Shown: positions 17,410 to 24,898 of the stretch, one piece after another
Numbering within the stretch: position 1 is the first letter of the stretch
How the letters are laid out: the number at the start of each line of letters is the position of its first letter
DNA from: Actinomadura sp. NAK00032
GTDB lineage: Bacteria > Actinomycetota > Actinomycetes > Streptosporangiales > Streptosporangiaceae
Direction: 5' to 3'
DNA: 64,000 bases
Assembly: GCF_013364275.1 (NCBI RefSeq)
Contig: NZ_CP054932.1
Span: 5,332,001 to 5,396,000 of the forward strand
Position numbers and translations under genes: made by a program
Notes under the pieces: generated by a model
The model's database searches: none
What the model was told of the DNA's origin: nothing
Seen by the model: the letters and a program-made list of their open reading frames with translations, nothing else

Positions 17410-18524
17410 CGGGTGGTGCCTCCCGTCGCGCGGACCGGAACGTCGGCTCCGGCCAGGGCCAGCGAGTCGGGCAGGACGGCGCCGACCTCGCCGGCCGTGC
17501 GGCGCAGCGCCTCGAGGACGCTGCCCTCGATCCGGACGCCTCCGGCGAGGGCGGCCGCGTGGTTCTCCGCCTCGATCTGGCCGGGCAGGTACAGCCGCTC
17601 CACGCCGGGCGCGGTGGGAGACCCGGTGACCTCGGCGGCCAGCCGGCCCATCCGCTCCGCGAAGTCCGCCGGGTCGCCGAACGCCGCCACGTCCACGGCC
17701 AGGAAGAAGTGCGCGCAGTTGTTGGGGACCGTGACGTCGCTGTAGAGCCCCCGCACGGCCTGCCCGAACCCTCCGCCGGACAGCACCCCGGTGAGGACGT
17801 CGATGACCAGCGCCAGCGCGAAGCCCTTGTGCCCGGCGGCGGGCAGGAGCATGCCGCCCAGGGCCGCGCGGGGGTCGGTGGTGGGCCGGCCCTCCGCGTC
17901 CGAGGCCCAGGTGGACGGGATCTCCCGGCCCTCCGCCGCCGCGATGCGGATCTTGCCGAGGGCCGCCTCCGACAGCGCCATGTCCAGCACGACGGCAGGC
18001 CCGTCGGGCATCGGCACGCCGACGGCGAGCGGGTTGTTGCCGACCACGGGAGCCGCCCCGCCGACGGCGGGCATCAGCGGCCGGGTGTTCGCCGCGGCCA
18101 GCCCGACGCAGCCCTCCCGCGCCGCCGCCTCGACGTAGCGGAACGCGCCCCCGAAGTGGAAGGCGTCGCGGACCGCCACCGCCCCGACGCCGAAGCGCTT
18201 CGCCTTGGCGACGGCGATCCCCATCGCCTGGTCCCCCGTGAGCTGGCCGAGCGCGTGCCCCGCGTCCAGGACGGCCATCGCGCCGAGGTCCACCACGACG
18301 TCCGCCCGCTCCTTGCGGCTGACGGAGCCGGCCCGCACGCGGTCGACGTACATCGGGACGAGCATGCTCCCGTGCGAGGCCACGCCGCGCATGTCGGCGT
18401 CGACCAGGGCCTCCGCCACCGTCGACGACGCGGCGTCGCTGAACCCGACGGCACGGAAGACCGCGCCGACCGTGCGCCGCAGCCCGTCGACGGGCACGCG
18501 CCCCCGCTGGCTCGAATCACTCAT
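17406..18524 (-). CDS. Ldh-family (malate/L-lactate/ureidoglycolate-type) NAD(P)-dependent dehydrogenase
   Basis: A 372-residue member of the Ldh_2 family (malate/L-sulfolactate/ureidoglycolate dehydrogenases), not the Rossmann type. Characteristic stretches are DADMRGVASHGSMLVPMYVDR near residue 45, a conserved AKRFGVGAVAVRDAFHFGGAF, and GHKGFALALVIDVLTGVLSGG. It oxidises a 2-hydroxy acid to a 2-oxo acid. The ATG at 18524 is chosen because GGAGAG stands about eight bases upstream; a GTG four codons earlier is possible. It is the first gene of the twelve-gene operon A, with a palindrome in its promoter region. Confidence 0.9.
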   Translation of the reverse strand: MSDSSQRGRVPVDGLRRTVGAVFRAVGFSDAASSTVAEALVDADMRGVASHGSMLVPMYVDRVRAGSVSRKERADVVVDLGAMAVLDAGHALGQLTGDQAMGIAVAKAKRFGVGAVAVRDAFHFGGAFRYVEAAAREGCVGLAAANTRPLMPAVGGAAPVVGNNPLAVGVPMPDGPAVVLDMALSEAALGKIRIAAAEGREIPSTWASDAEGRPTTDPRAALGGMLLPAAGHKGFALALVIDVLTGVLSGGGFGQAVRGLYSDVTVPNNCAHFFLAVDVAAFGDPADFAERMGRLAAEVTGSPTAPGVERLYLPGQIEAENHAAALAGGVRIEGSVLEALRRTAGEVGAVLPDSLALAGADVPVRATGGTTR

Positions 18525-18558
18525 GTATCTCTCCACGCATCACGGACCGAAGCTTGCC

Positions 18559-18571
18559 GATATCTCATATC
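18559..18571. promoter_or_regulatory. Candidate operator upstream of operon A
   Basis: A perfect interrupted palindrome GATAT-CTC-ATATC lies 34 bases before the start of the first gene of operon A, in an unusually AT-rich island (about 18558-18590) of an otherwise very GC-rich window. Reading the minus strand, a TTGACA box (18575-18580) stands just upstream, so the palindrome would lie between -35 and the transcription start. The GntR protein encoded at the end of the operon is the natural candidate to bind it. No canonical -10 box is evident. Confidence 0.5.
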
Positions 18572-18654
18572 AAATGTCAACTATCAGAACTCGCCGCCGT
18601 GAACGGGCAGGAACGGCACAGTGAGCGGGAAGGCCGGTCCGGGCGTCCGGCCGT

Positions 18655-18790
18655 GGTGGGTGACGTGGTGGTACTGGACGTGCGGCCCCGCGGCCGGGTA
18701 CCTTGCCGGGCACATGTCCGGCGCCGCCCTCATCCCGTCGAGGAACCGGCCGACCGGATCAACGAGCTGCCCGAGAACCTCGTGCATCCG
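18655..18790 (+). pseudogene. Remnant of a rhodanese-like domain
   Basis: In the 334-base gap 18525-18858 the plus strand encodes, across two frames, VVVLDVRP, then AAGYLAGHMSGAALIP, then VEEPADRINELPENL. Put together these match the first half of a rhodanese domain (VLDVRP, Y-x-AGH-x-GA-x-x-IP, ADR-x-x-ELP). Two frame changes are needed, around 18688 and 18732, and the part with the active-site cysteine is missing. I infer a decayed fragment with no function. Apart from this and the palindrome at 18559, nothing else is visible in the gap. Confidence 0.5.
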
Positions 18791-18858
18791 GGGCTCAACG
18801 CCACCACGCCCGTCGACCCGCGGGCGCGGTCACGGGACGCGGCGGCGCGCTTCGCGGG

Positions 18859-19950
18859 TCAAGCGCCGCCGGGTGGCGTGTTCGCGATGCGCTCCTGGAC
18901 GGTGGTGCGGGCGCGTGACAGCAGGTCTGTGGCGCGCGGGTAGTCGGTGAGCTGCTCGTCGAGCAGGTCGAGTACGGGCAGGAGGAACCGCGCGGGGACG
19001 TCGCGGGCGGCGAGGATGTCGATGGTCCACGTCATGAAACCGGTGAAGAGTCCGGGATCGTCCAGGTAGAGGGCGGTGGCGGCGAACTCGACGATGTGGG
19101 AGACGTCCTCGGCCGCCCGGTCCCGCTGCTCGTCGGTGTAGCCGGCCATCGCCGGGATCCGCGACCGCAGCCCGTCCAGGACGTGCCGGACCAGCCGGGG
19201 CGCCGTGCTGGTGACATGGGCGTAGGTATGGTCGGCCAGGTGCGGCAGGTCGTCGACGACCCGGTGGGGGTGCGGCCGGGGCAGCGGGCCGCGGGCCAGC
19301 CGGTCGGCGGCGGCACGGGCGTCGGGTGCCCACGCGTCCGCGCCCAGCAGGTCGGCGTAGCGGCCGCCGGGGCCGAAGGCGGCGCCGCCGGCCATGACCG
19401 GGGTGCCGGTCGACTGGCACGCGGTGATGGCCGCGTGCGCGGCCGGGAGCCGGGTGGCGATCGAGGACGACAGCGCCACCGCGGCCGGGGCGGTCCGGTG
19501 CAGGTGGGAGATCAGGTGCGGGGTCGGCACCTGGGCGCCGAGGTAGTCGACCTGCCGGCCGCGCAGCCGCAGCACCTCGGCCAGGAGCCGGGCGGGCAGG
19601 GCGTGCCACTCGCCGTCGATGCAGGCCACCGCGATCCGGCCGGGCCGCTCGGGGGCCGCCGCCGCCCGCCGCCGGACGGCCGGATGGTGCGCGACCGCGC
19701 CGATCACGCGCTCGTTGACGGCGGTGGCGGTGTGCTCCTGCGCGACGGTGATCCGGTTGGCCGCCCACTCCCGCCCGACGCGGGCCTGCAGTGGCGCGAT
19801 GACGTCCAGCAGCAGGTCCTCGGGATCCATCCCGTCGTCCAGGGCCGCCATCACGATGTCGGTGGCGGCGTACTCGTCCCCGTCGATGACGGCCGTCCAG
19901 AGCGCGTCCGCCCCCGCCGTCCCGCCGGACGGCCGCGCCGAGCGCGTCAT
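18859..19950 (-). CDS. Cobalamin-binding protein with CarH-type W-x9-EH photoreceptor motif
   Basis: A 363-residue soluble protein. Residues 15-90 form the helical B12-binding_2 type bundle containing W62 followed after nine residues by E72-H73, the W-x9-EH motif described for adenosylcobalamin photoreceptors of the CarH/LitR group. Residues 104-235 are the Rossmann-like B12-binding domain, with DGEWH (His116) at the place of the cobalt-ligating histidine, VDYLGAQVPTPHLI and later MAGGAAFGPGGRYADLLGAD. Residues 240-363 form a further all-helical domain I cannot name. There is no MerR DNA-binding domain. Its ATG overlaps the stop of the SpoIIE-type phosphatase gene (ATGA), so the two proteins are probably one signalling unit. 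Light or corrinoid sensing is inference. Confidence 0.85.
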   Translation of the reverse strand: MTRSARPSGGTAGADALWTAVIDGDEYAATDIVMAALDDGMDPEDLLLDVIAPLQARVGREWAANRITVAQEHTATAVNERVIGAVAHHPAVRRRAAAAPERPGRIAVACIDGEWHALPARLLAEVLRLRGRQVDYLGAQVPTPHLISHLHRTAPAAVALSSSIATRLPAAHAAITACQSTGTPVMAGGAAFGPGGRYADLLGADAWAPDARAAADRLARGPLPRPHPHRVVDDLPHLADHTYAHVTSTAPRLVRHVLDGLRSRIPAMAGYTDEQRDRAAEDVSHIVEFAATALYLDDPGLFTGFMTWTIDILAARDVPARFLLPVLDLLDEQLTDYPRATDLLSRARTTVQERIANTPPGGA

Positions 19951-21566
19951 GGCGGTCCCCCTTCCGGTTCCGGGGCGGCGCCCGCCCCGGCGCGCCCGGG
20001 AGCGGTGATCGCGATCACCGCCATGTCGTCGTGCCGGCCCGTCCCGACCCATTCGGCGGCGAGCATGTGCACCCGCTCCACCAGCGCTTCCGGGGGCATG
20101 CCGCCGCATTCGGCCAGCTCGGCGCGCAGCCGCTCGTCGCCGAACATCTCGCCGCCCCGCGGTCCGCCCATGGCCTCGGTGATGCCGTCGGTGTACAGCA
20201 GGCAGGTGTCCCCGGGACCGAGCGTCGCCTCCGCGGTCGTCGAGTCGATCTCCTCGAGCACGCCGATCAGCGAGCCACCGGTCCGCGCCGTCTCGACCGC
20301 CCCGCCGGCCCGGACGAGCAGCGGGGCGGGGTGGCCCGCGCTGGTCAGCCGCAGCCGCACCCGCGCGCCCTCCCGGCGGGCCGAGGCCAGCACCAGCGTG
20401 ACGAACCGCGCCGGATCGTCCAGCAGCAGGGCCCCGTTGAGCAGTTCCAGCACGCGCCGGTGGTCGCCCGCCATCGGCAGCAGCGCCCGCAGCGTGGTGC
20501 GGATCTTGCCGGTCAGGACCGCGGCCTCCAGGCCCTTGCCGCACACGTCCCCCAGGACCACCAGCGACTCGGCCCGCGAGTCGGCCGCGCCCGCGGGGAA
20601 CACGTCGTAGAAGTCGCCTCCGACCAGGTCCTCGTCACCGGACGGCCGGTACCGCGCCGCCAGCTCCACCCCCTCCAGCTCGTCCGTGCGAGGCGGCAGC
20701 AGTTCGCGCATCAGGGTCGCGGTGATGGACGCCTGCTCGGCGTAGAGGCGCGCGGCCGACAGCATCGCGCCCGCACGGCCGGCGAAGAGGCGGACGGTCG
20801 GCTCCTCCCCCGCCGAGAACGCCTCCGGGCCCGCCAGGCGCAGCAGCACCAGCGCGCCGGCCGGAACGCCGTGGCCGGGGAGCGAGATGACCGCGATCGC
20901 CGCCGGCCTTCCCGGCGCGAGGCGCGCGAGCCAGGCGGGAGCGGTCCGCGGATCGATCCAGCGCGGCGGAACCGGCGGGAAGCCCCGCAGCGCGTCCGCC
21001 AGGCCCTCGACCTCCGCCGGGTCGATCGGCAGTTCCCGGTGCTCGACCCGCCCGCCGGGCCCGGAGCAGGCGACGGGATGGCCCCGCGCGGACCGCGGGA
21101 CGATCACCACCGCCGCGTCGGCCAGGTGCCGGGCGGCCAGCCGCGCCGTCACCTCCATGCACCGTTCCAGGTTGAGCGACTCGGGCAGCTCCTCGGACAT
21201 CTCGATCAGGAACGCCGTGCGCTCCCGCTCGGTGACGTCCACCAGCCACCAGGCCGCCCCCGCCGGGTCCTCCGGCGTCCCGCCCTCCCGTACCGGGTGG
21301 GCCTCGACCACCCGGCCGCCGATCGGCCCGCGCGCGACCGGACCGGCTCGTCCGCCGATCGGCCGCCGGGCACGGGCCAGCCATTCCGGGACGGCCACGG
21401 CCGCCGCCCCACCGGGCGGGACGCCCAGCAGCAGCCGCGCCGCGTCGTTGGCCTGGACGACGACCCCGGCCCGGTCGACGGACAGGACCGCGCAGGGAGC
21501 GGCGCGCAGCACCGGATCGAGCACGTCCCGCGCGCCGCCGCCTTCGCCCTGGGTCGGTTCCGTCAC
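19947..21566 (-). CDS. PAS-GAF-SpoIIE (PP2C-type) serine/threonine phosphatase
   Basis: About 539 residues. A PAS-like segment comes first (AVLSVDRAGVVVQANDAARLLLG), then a GAF-like segment with LIEMSEELPESLNLERCMEVTARLAA, then the SpoIIE/PP2C catalytic domain with all metal-binding aspartates: LVGGDFYDVFPA, LVVLGDVCGKGLEAA, LLYTDGITEAM and GRHDDMAVIAI. Such phosphatases dephosphorylate anti-anti-sigma (STAS) proteins. GTG at 21566 is preferred because a G-rich Shine-Dalgarno precedes it; a GTG at 21605 would add 13 residues. No sigma, anti-sigma or STAS gene is adjacent, so the target lies elsewhere. It is coupled to the corrinoid protein gene. Confidence 0.9.
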   Translation of the reverse strand: MTEPTQGEGGGARDVLDPVLRAAPCAVLSVDRAGVVVQANDAARLLLGVPPGGAAAVAVPEWLARARRPIGGRAGPVARGPIGGRVVEAHPVREGGTPEDPAGAAWWLVDVTERERTAFLIEMSEELPESLNLERCMEVTARLAARHLADAAVVIVPRSARGHPVACSGPGGRVEHRELPIDPAEVEGLADALRGFPPVPPRWIDPRTAPAWLARLAPGRPAAIAVISLPGHGVPAGALVLLRLAGPEAFSAGEEPTVRLFAGRAGAMLSAARLYAEQASITATLMRELLPPRTDELEGVELAARYRPSGDEDLVGGDFYDVFPAGAADSRAESLVVLGDVCGKGLEAAVLTGKIRTTLRALLPMAGDHRRVLELLNGALLLDDPARFVTLVLASARREGARVRLRLTSAGHPAPLLVRAGGAVETARTGGSLIGVLEEIDSTTAEATLGPGDTCLLYTDGITEAMGGPRGGEMFGDERLRAELAECGGMPPEALVERVHMLAAEWVGTGRHDDMAVIAITAPGRAGAGAAPEPEGGPP

Positions 21567-21663
21567 GCCATGGCCCCCGAGAAGATCGCTCCACTGCCTC
21601 CTCACCCCGTACCCGCGAGATGAGCGATCTCCCCGGTCCGCGCCCGACCTGCCCGGTCGCGGG

Positions 21664-21939
21664 CTAGCCCTTGAGCCCGGCGGTGATCTTCCACTCCTTC
21701 AGCTCTCGGTCCTTCGTCACGTTGAGCCGGGTGTAGGGGTCCTGCTCGACGAGCGCCTGCGCCGCCTCCAGGTCGTCGGCGGCGAGGACGATGATGCCTC
21801 CGCTCAGGTCGGCGAGCGGCCCGGCGAGGACGAGCGAGCCGGCCGCCTCCAGCTTGCCGAGGTGCTCCAGGTGCTCGGGGCGGCGTTCAGCGCGCAGCGG
21901 GGTGTCGTTGTAGCCGTAGGTCAGAATGAAGTGGGCCAT
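21664..21939 (-). CDS. YCII-related protein
   Basis: A 91-residue single-domain YCII protein, a ferredoxin-like fold sometimes found as an accessory or dehalogenase/lactonase-like enzyme. It starts MAHFILTYGYND and contains LEHLGKLEAAGSLVLAGPLAD and the conserved QALVEQDPYTRL. YCII proteins carry a conserved His-Asp pair; here the aspartate of EQDPY is present. It is the last gene of operon C, 67 bases after the FAH-family gene. Confidence 0.85.
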   Translation of the reverse strand: MAHFILTYGYNDTPLRAERRPEHLEHLGKLEAAGSLVLAGPLADLSGGIIVLAADDLEAAQALVEQDPYTRLNVTKDRELKEWKITAGLKG

Positions 21940-22006
21940 GTGGCCTGTCCTTTCGTGTCGGGTTGGTCCCGCGGCCTGCCGGCCGGGGAGGGTTCCAGAG
22001 GGCCGG

Positions 22007-22852
22007 TCAGCCCGCGGTGACCCGCTGGCGCTGCCGCCCGAGGCCGTCGATCTCGATCTCGATGACGTCGCCGGCCCGGAGGTAGGGGAAGCGCCCGGAG
22101 AGCGCGACGCCCTCCGGGGTGCCGGTGAAGACCAGGTCGCCCGGGCGGAGCGTCATCGCCTGCGACAGGTACCAGACGAGGTGGTCGACGGCGAAGATCA
22201 TGTCCTTGGTGACCGAGTCCTGGCGGGCCTCGCCGTTGATCCGGGACCTGATCCCGAGACCGGTCGGGTCGACCGGGCCGATGGCGACGGAGGGGCCGAG
22301 CGGGCCGAACGTCGGGAAGCACTTGCCCTGCGACCACTGGCCGCCGTCCTTCCCGAGCTGCCAGGCGCGCTCGGAGACGTCGTTGCCGATCGTGTAGCCG
22401 GCGATGACCGCGGGCGCGTCCGCGGGCGAGGCGAGCCGGTCGGCCTGCCTCCCGATGACGACCACGAGTTCGGCCTCCCAGTCCGCTTGGACGCTGCCCG
22501 GAGGGAGGACCACGTCGTCGTACGCGCCGACGAGGCAGCTCGGGTGCTTGAAGAAGAGGATCGGCTCCCGTGGCGGCTCGCTTCCCGACTCGGCGGCGTG
22601 GGCCGCGTAGTTCTGGCCGATGCACAGCACGGCGCCCGGCCGCGCGACGGGGACGCCGACCCGCAGGTCCGCCGCTCCGGAGAGCTCGCGCAGCCGCCCC
22701 TCGCGGTGGGCGTCGCGCGCCTTCCCGATCCCTCCCGCGGCGAAGAAGTCCGGGTCGATGTCGCCGGCGACGGGGCTCAGGTCGTAGGTCTTCCCGGCGG
22801 CGCGCAGCGCCGGCGTCTCGGCGCCGGGCGGGCCCAGTCGCAGGAGTTCCAT
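22007..22852 (-). CDS. Fumarylacetoacetate hydrolase (FAH)-family protein
   Basis: A 281-residue FAH-superfamily enzyme, a second and divergent copy relative to the one at 12863. Metal ligands lie in DWEAELVVVIG and IGNDVSERAWQ; the family ending is DLVFTGTPEGVAL. Also typical are VLCIGQNYAAHAAE and PILFFKHPSCLVG. It would hydrolyse or isomerise a 2-oxo-enol acid formed after ring opening. It lies 23 bases after xdhC-like gene in operon C. Confidence 0.92.
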   Translation of the reverse strand: MELLRLGPPGAETPALRAAGKTYDLSPVAGDIDPDFFAAGGIGKARDAHREGRLRELSGAADLRVGVPVARPGAVLCIGQNYAAHAAESGSEPPREPILFFKHPSCLVGAYDDVVLPPGSVQADWEAELVVVIGRQADRLASPADAPAVIAGYTIGNDVSERAWQLGKDGGQWSQGKCFPTFGPLGPSVAIGPVDPTGLGIRSRINGEARQDSVTKDMIFAVDHLVWYLSQAMTLRPGDLVFTGTPEGVALSGRFPYLRAGDVIEIEIDGLGRQRQRVTAG

Positions 22853-22875
22853 GCTCGTCGTCTCCTAGTTCGTCG

Positions 22876-23979
22876 TCAGGTCGTGGCGGGGGAATGGATG
22901 GGTGCCGTGGTGGTCGTGAGCGGCCGGCCGGTACCGCCCCAGGCGTTCGCGATCAGCTCGGCGGCGATGGAGACCGCGGTCTCCTCGGGAGTGCGCGCTC
23001 CCAGGTCGAGTCCGATGGGCGACCGCAGGCGGGCGAGGGCCTCGGGGGCGACCCCGGCCTCCCGCAGGCGCCCGAGCCGGTCCTCATGGGTGCGGCGGCT
23101 GCCCATCGCGCCGATGTAGGCGGCCGGCGTCTCCAACGCGGCCACCAGCAGCGGGACGTCGAACTTCGGATCGTGGGTGAGGACGCACAGCGACGTCGAG
23201 GCGTCCACGCCGGCCCGCTCCAGGTACCGGTGCGGCCACTCGACGACGATCTCGTCGGCCTCCGGGAAGCGCGTGGCCGTCGCGAAGACGGGCCGGGCGT
23301 CGCAGACGACGACGTGGTAGCCGAGGAACTTGCCGATGCGGGCGACCGCCGAGGCGAAGTCGATCGCGCCGAAGACGATCAGCCGCGGCGGCGGAGCGAA
23401 CGACTCGACGAAGACCGTCAGGTCGTCCCTCCGGCGTTCGCCGTTCGCGCCGAGGTCGATCGTGGTGCTGATGCCCCGCGCGAGCAGTCCCCGGCTGTCG
23501 TCGGCCACGGCGCGGGTGAGCCGGTCGTCCCCGAGGTCGCCGATCACGTCGTCGGGGGTGACGACGACGTGCCGGCCGGTGCCGGGGCCGGAGACCACGG
23601 TCGCGACGCATACCGCCCGGCGTTCCCCGACGGCCTCCGCGACATGGCCGATGGCCGCCCGGCGTTCGGCGGTCGCCGGCTGGACGAAGACGTCCAGGAT
23701 CCCGCCGCAGGTGAGGCCGACCGCGAACGCGTCGTCGTCGGACACGCCGTACCGGCGCAGCCGCGGCTGCCCGGTCTCGATCGCCTCGCGGCACTCCTCG
23801 TAGACGGCGCCTTCGACGCAGCCGCCGGACACGCTGCCGACGACCTCGGCGTCCGCCCGCACCGCCATGGAGGCGCCGGGCTGCCGGGGCGCCGAACCCC
23901 AGGTGCCGACGACCGTCCCGATCGCGAAGTCGTCACCGCCGTCCATCCACTCCTGGAGCGAGGCGAGGATGTCACGCAC
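22876..23979 (-). CDS. XdhC/CoxI-family molybdenum-hydroxylase maturation protein
   Basis: A 367-residue protein with the N-terminal XdhC_CoxI domain (GTWGSAPRQPGASMAVR, GSVSGGCVEGAVYEE, GLTCGGILDVFVQP) and a C-terminal Rossmann-type XdhC_C domain (LIVFGAIDFASAVARIGKFLGYHVVVCDAR, then MGSRRTHEDRLGRLREAGV). XdhC proteins bind molybdenum cofactor, help sulfurate it and deliver it to xanthine-dehydrogenase-type enzymes. Its presence supports an active molybdenum hydroxylase in this operon. It overlaps the amidohydrolase gene by eight bases. Confidence 0.93.
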   Translation of the reverse strand: MRDILASLQEWMDGGDDFAIGTVVGTWGSAPRQPGASMAVRADAEVVGSVSGGCVEGAVYEECREAIETGQPRLRRYGVSDDDAFAVGLTCGGILDVFVQPATAERRAAIGHVAEAVGERRAVCVATVVSGPGTGRHVVVTPDDVIGDLGDDRLTRAVADDSRGLLARGISTTIDLGANGERRRDDLTVFVESFAPPPRLIVFGAIDFASAVARIGKFLGYHVVVCDARPVFATATRFPEADEIVVEWPHRYLERAGVDASTSLCVLTHDPKFDVPLLVAALETPAAYIGAMGSRRTHEDRLGRLREAGVAPEALARLRSPIGLDLGARTPEETAVSIAAELIANAWGGTGRPLTTTTAPIHSPATT

Positions 23980-24898
23980 CGGCGTCTCCGAGCCCGTAGA
24001 CCCGGCGGGCCGTGCGGGAGAAGACGTCCGCCTGCTCCTGGCCGGTCCGGTGGCCCAGCGCGCGCCGCCACGCGGTGGTCAGCTCGGCGGCGGACGTCCA
24101 CAGCCGCTCGACCGGCAGGTTGGTCCCGAACATGGCCCGGGACGACCCGAACCCGTCGAGCACCTCGTCCGCCACGAACCGCAGGAGCCCGTCGTCGACC
24201 CGGTGGACGAAGGTCCCCTGGCCGGTCAGCTTGACGACGACGTTCGGGCAGGCGGCCAGTTCCCGCATGCCGGCCCGCCATTCGGCGACGGTGGCCGGAT
24301 CGCCGGGATCGGTGAGCATCCCCGCGTGCACCAGCACGAACCGCACGCCGGGGTTGTCCGCCACGAGCGCCGCCGCGTCGTGCATCTGCCCGGCGAAGAC
24401 CTGCAGCTCGAACAGCCATCCCAGCTCCGCGAGCGCGGCGATGTTGCGCCGGAAGACCGGGTCCTTCATGCGGTCGGGTCCGTCCGCGAAGCGGAACTCC
24501 GGCCGCTCGTGCCAGTGCAGTTGCAGCCGGGTGCCGACGACGAGCGGGCTGAGCTCCTGCTGGGTCCGCATGACCTCGATCGCGTCCTCGGAGAACAGGT
24601 CCGCGCACCCGACCATGGCCATCGGCCAGCCGGTCCGCTCATGCAGCCCGGCGATCCAGCGCACCTCGTCGACGACGCGGTCCAGCGGCCAGTTCGGCTG
24701 GACGTACACCGAGGCGGCGATGCCGGCCGAGGCGGCGTCGTCCCGGTACTCCTCGATCAGGTAGTCCCGCTGGATGGGTGCGTAGGGTCCGAAGATCCGC
24801 GGCACCATCGGGCCGGACAGCCAGGGCATGTCCGCCTTCCGCCAGACATGGTGGTGCGAGTCGACGATGTCGCCCGAGTAGAGCGGGCTCTCAGACAT
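23972..24898 (-). CDS. Amidohydrolase 2 family protein (lactonase-like)
   Basis: A 308-residue TIM-barrel hydrolase of the group containing 2-pyrone-4,6-dicarboxylate lactonase and L-fuconolactonase. It opens IVDSHHHVWR (HxH), has an internal QLHWHERPEF, the histidine strand FVLVHAGMLTDPG and an asparagine where many members have the metal aspartate (MFGTNLPVERL). It probably hydrolyses a cyclic intermediate produced by the molybdenum hydroxylase. Overlaps of eight bases with both neighbours fit tight co-translation. Confidence 0.85.
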   Translation of the reverse strand: MSESPLYSGDIVDSHHHVWRKADMPWLSGPMVPRIFGPYAPIQRDYLIEEYRDDAASAGIAASVYVQPNWPLDRVVDEVRWIAGLHERTGWPMAMVGCADLFSEDAIEVMRTQQELSPLVVGTRLQLHWHERPEFRFADGPDRMKDPVFRRNIAALAELGWLFELQVFAGQMHDAAALVADNPGVRFVLVHAGMLTDPGDPATVAEWRAGMRELAACPNVVVKLTGQGTFVHRVDDGLLRFVADEVLDGFGSSRAMFGTNLPVERLWTSAAELTTAWRRALGHRTGQEQADVFSRTARRVYGLGDAGA

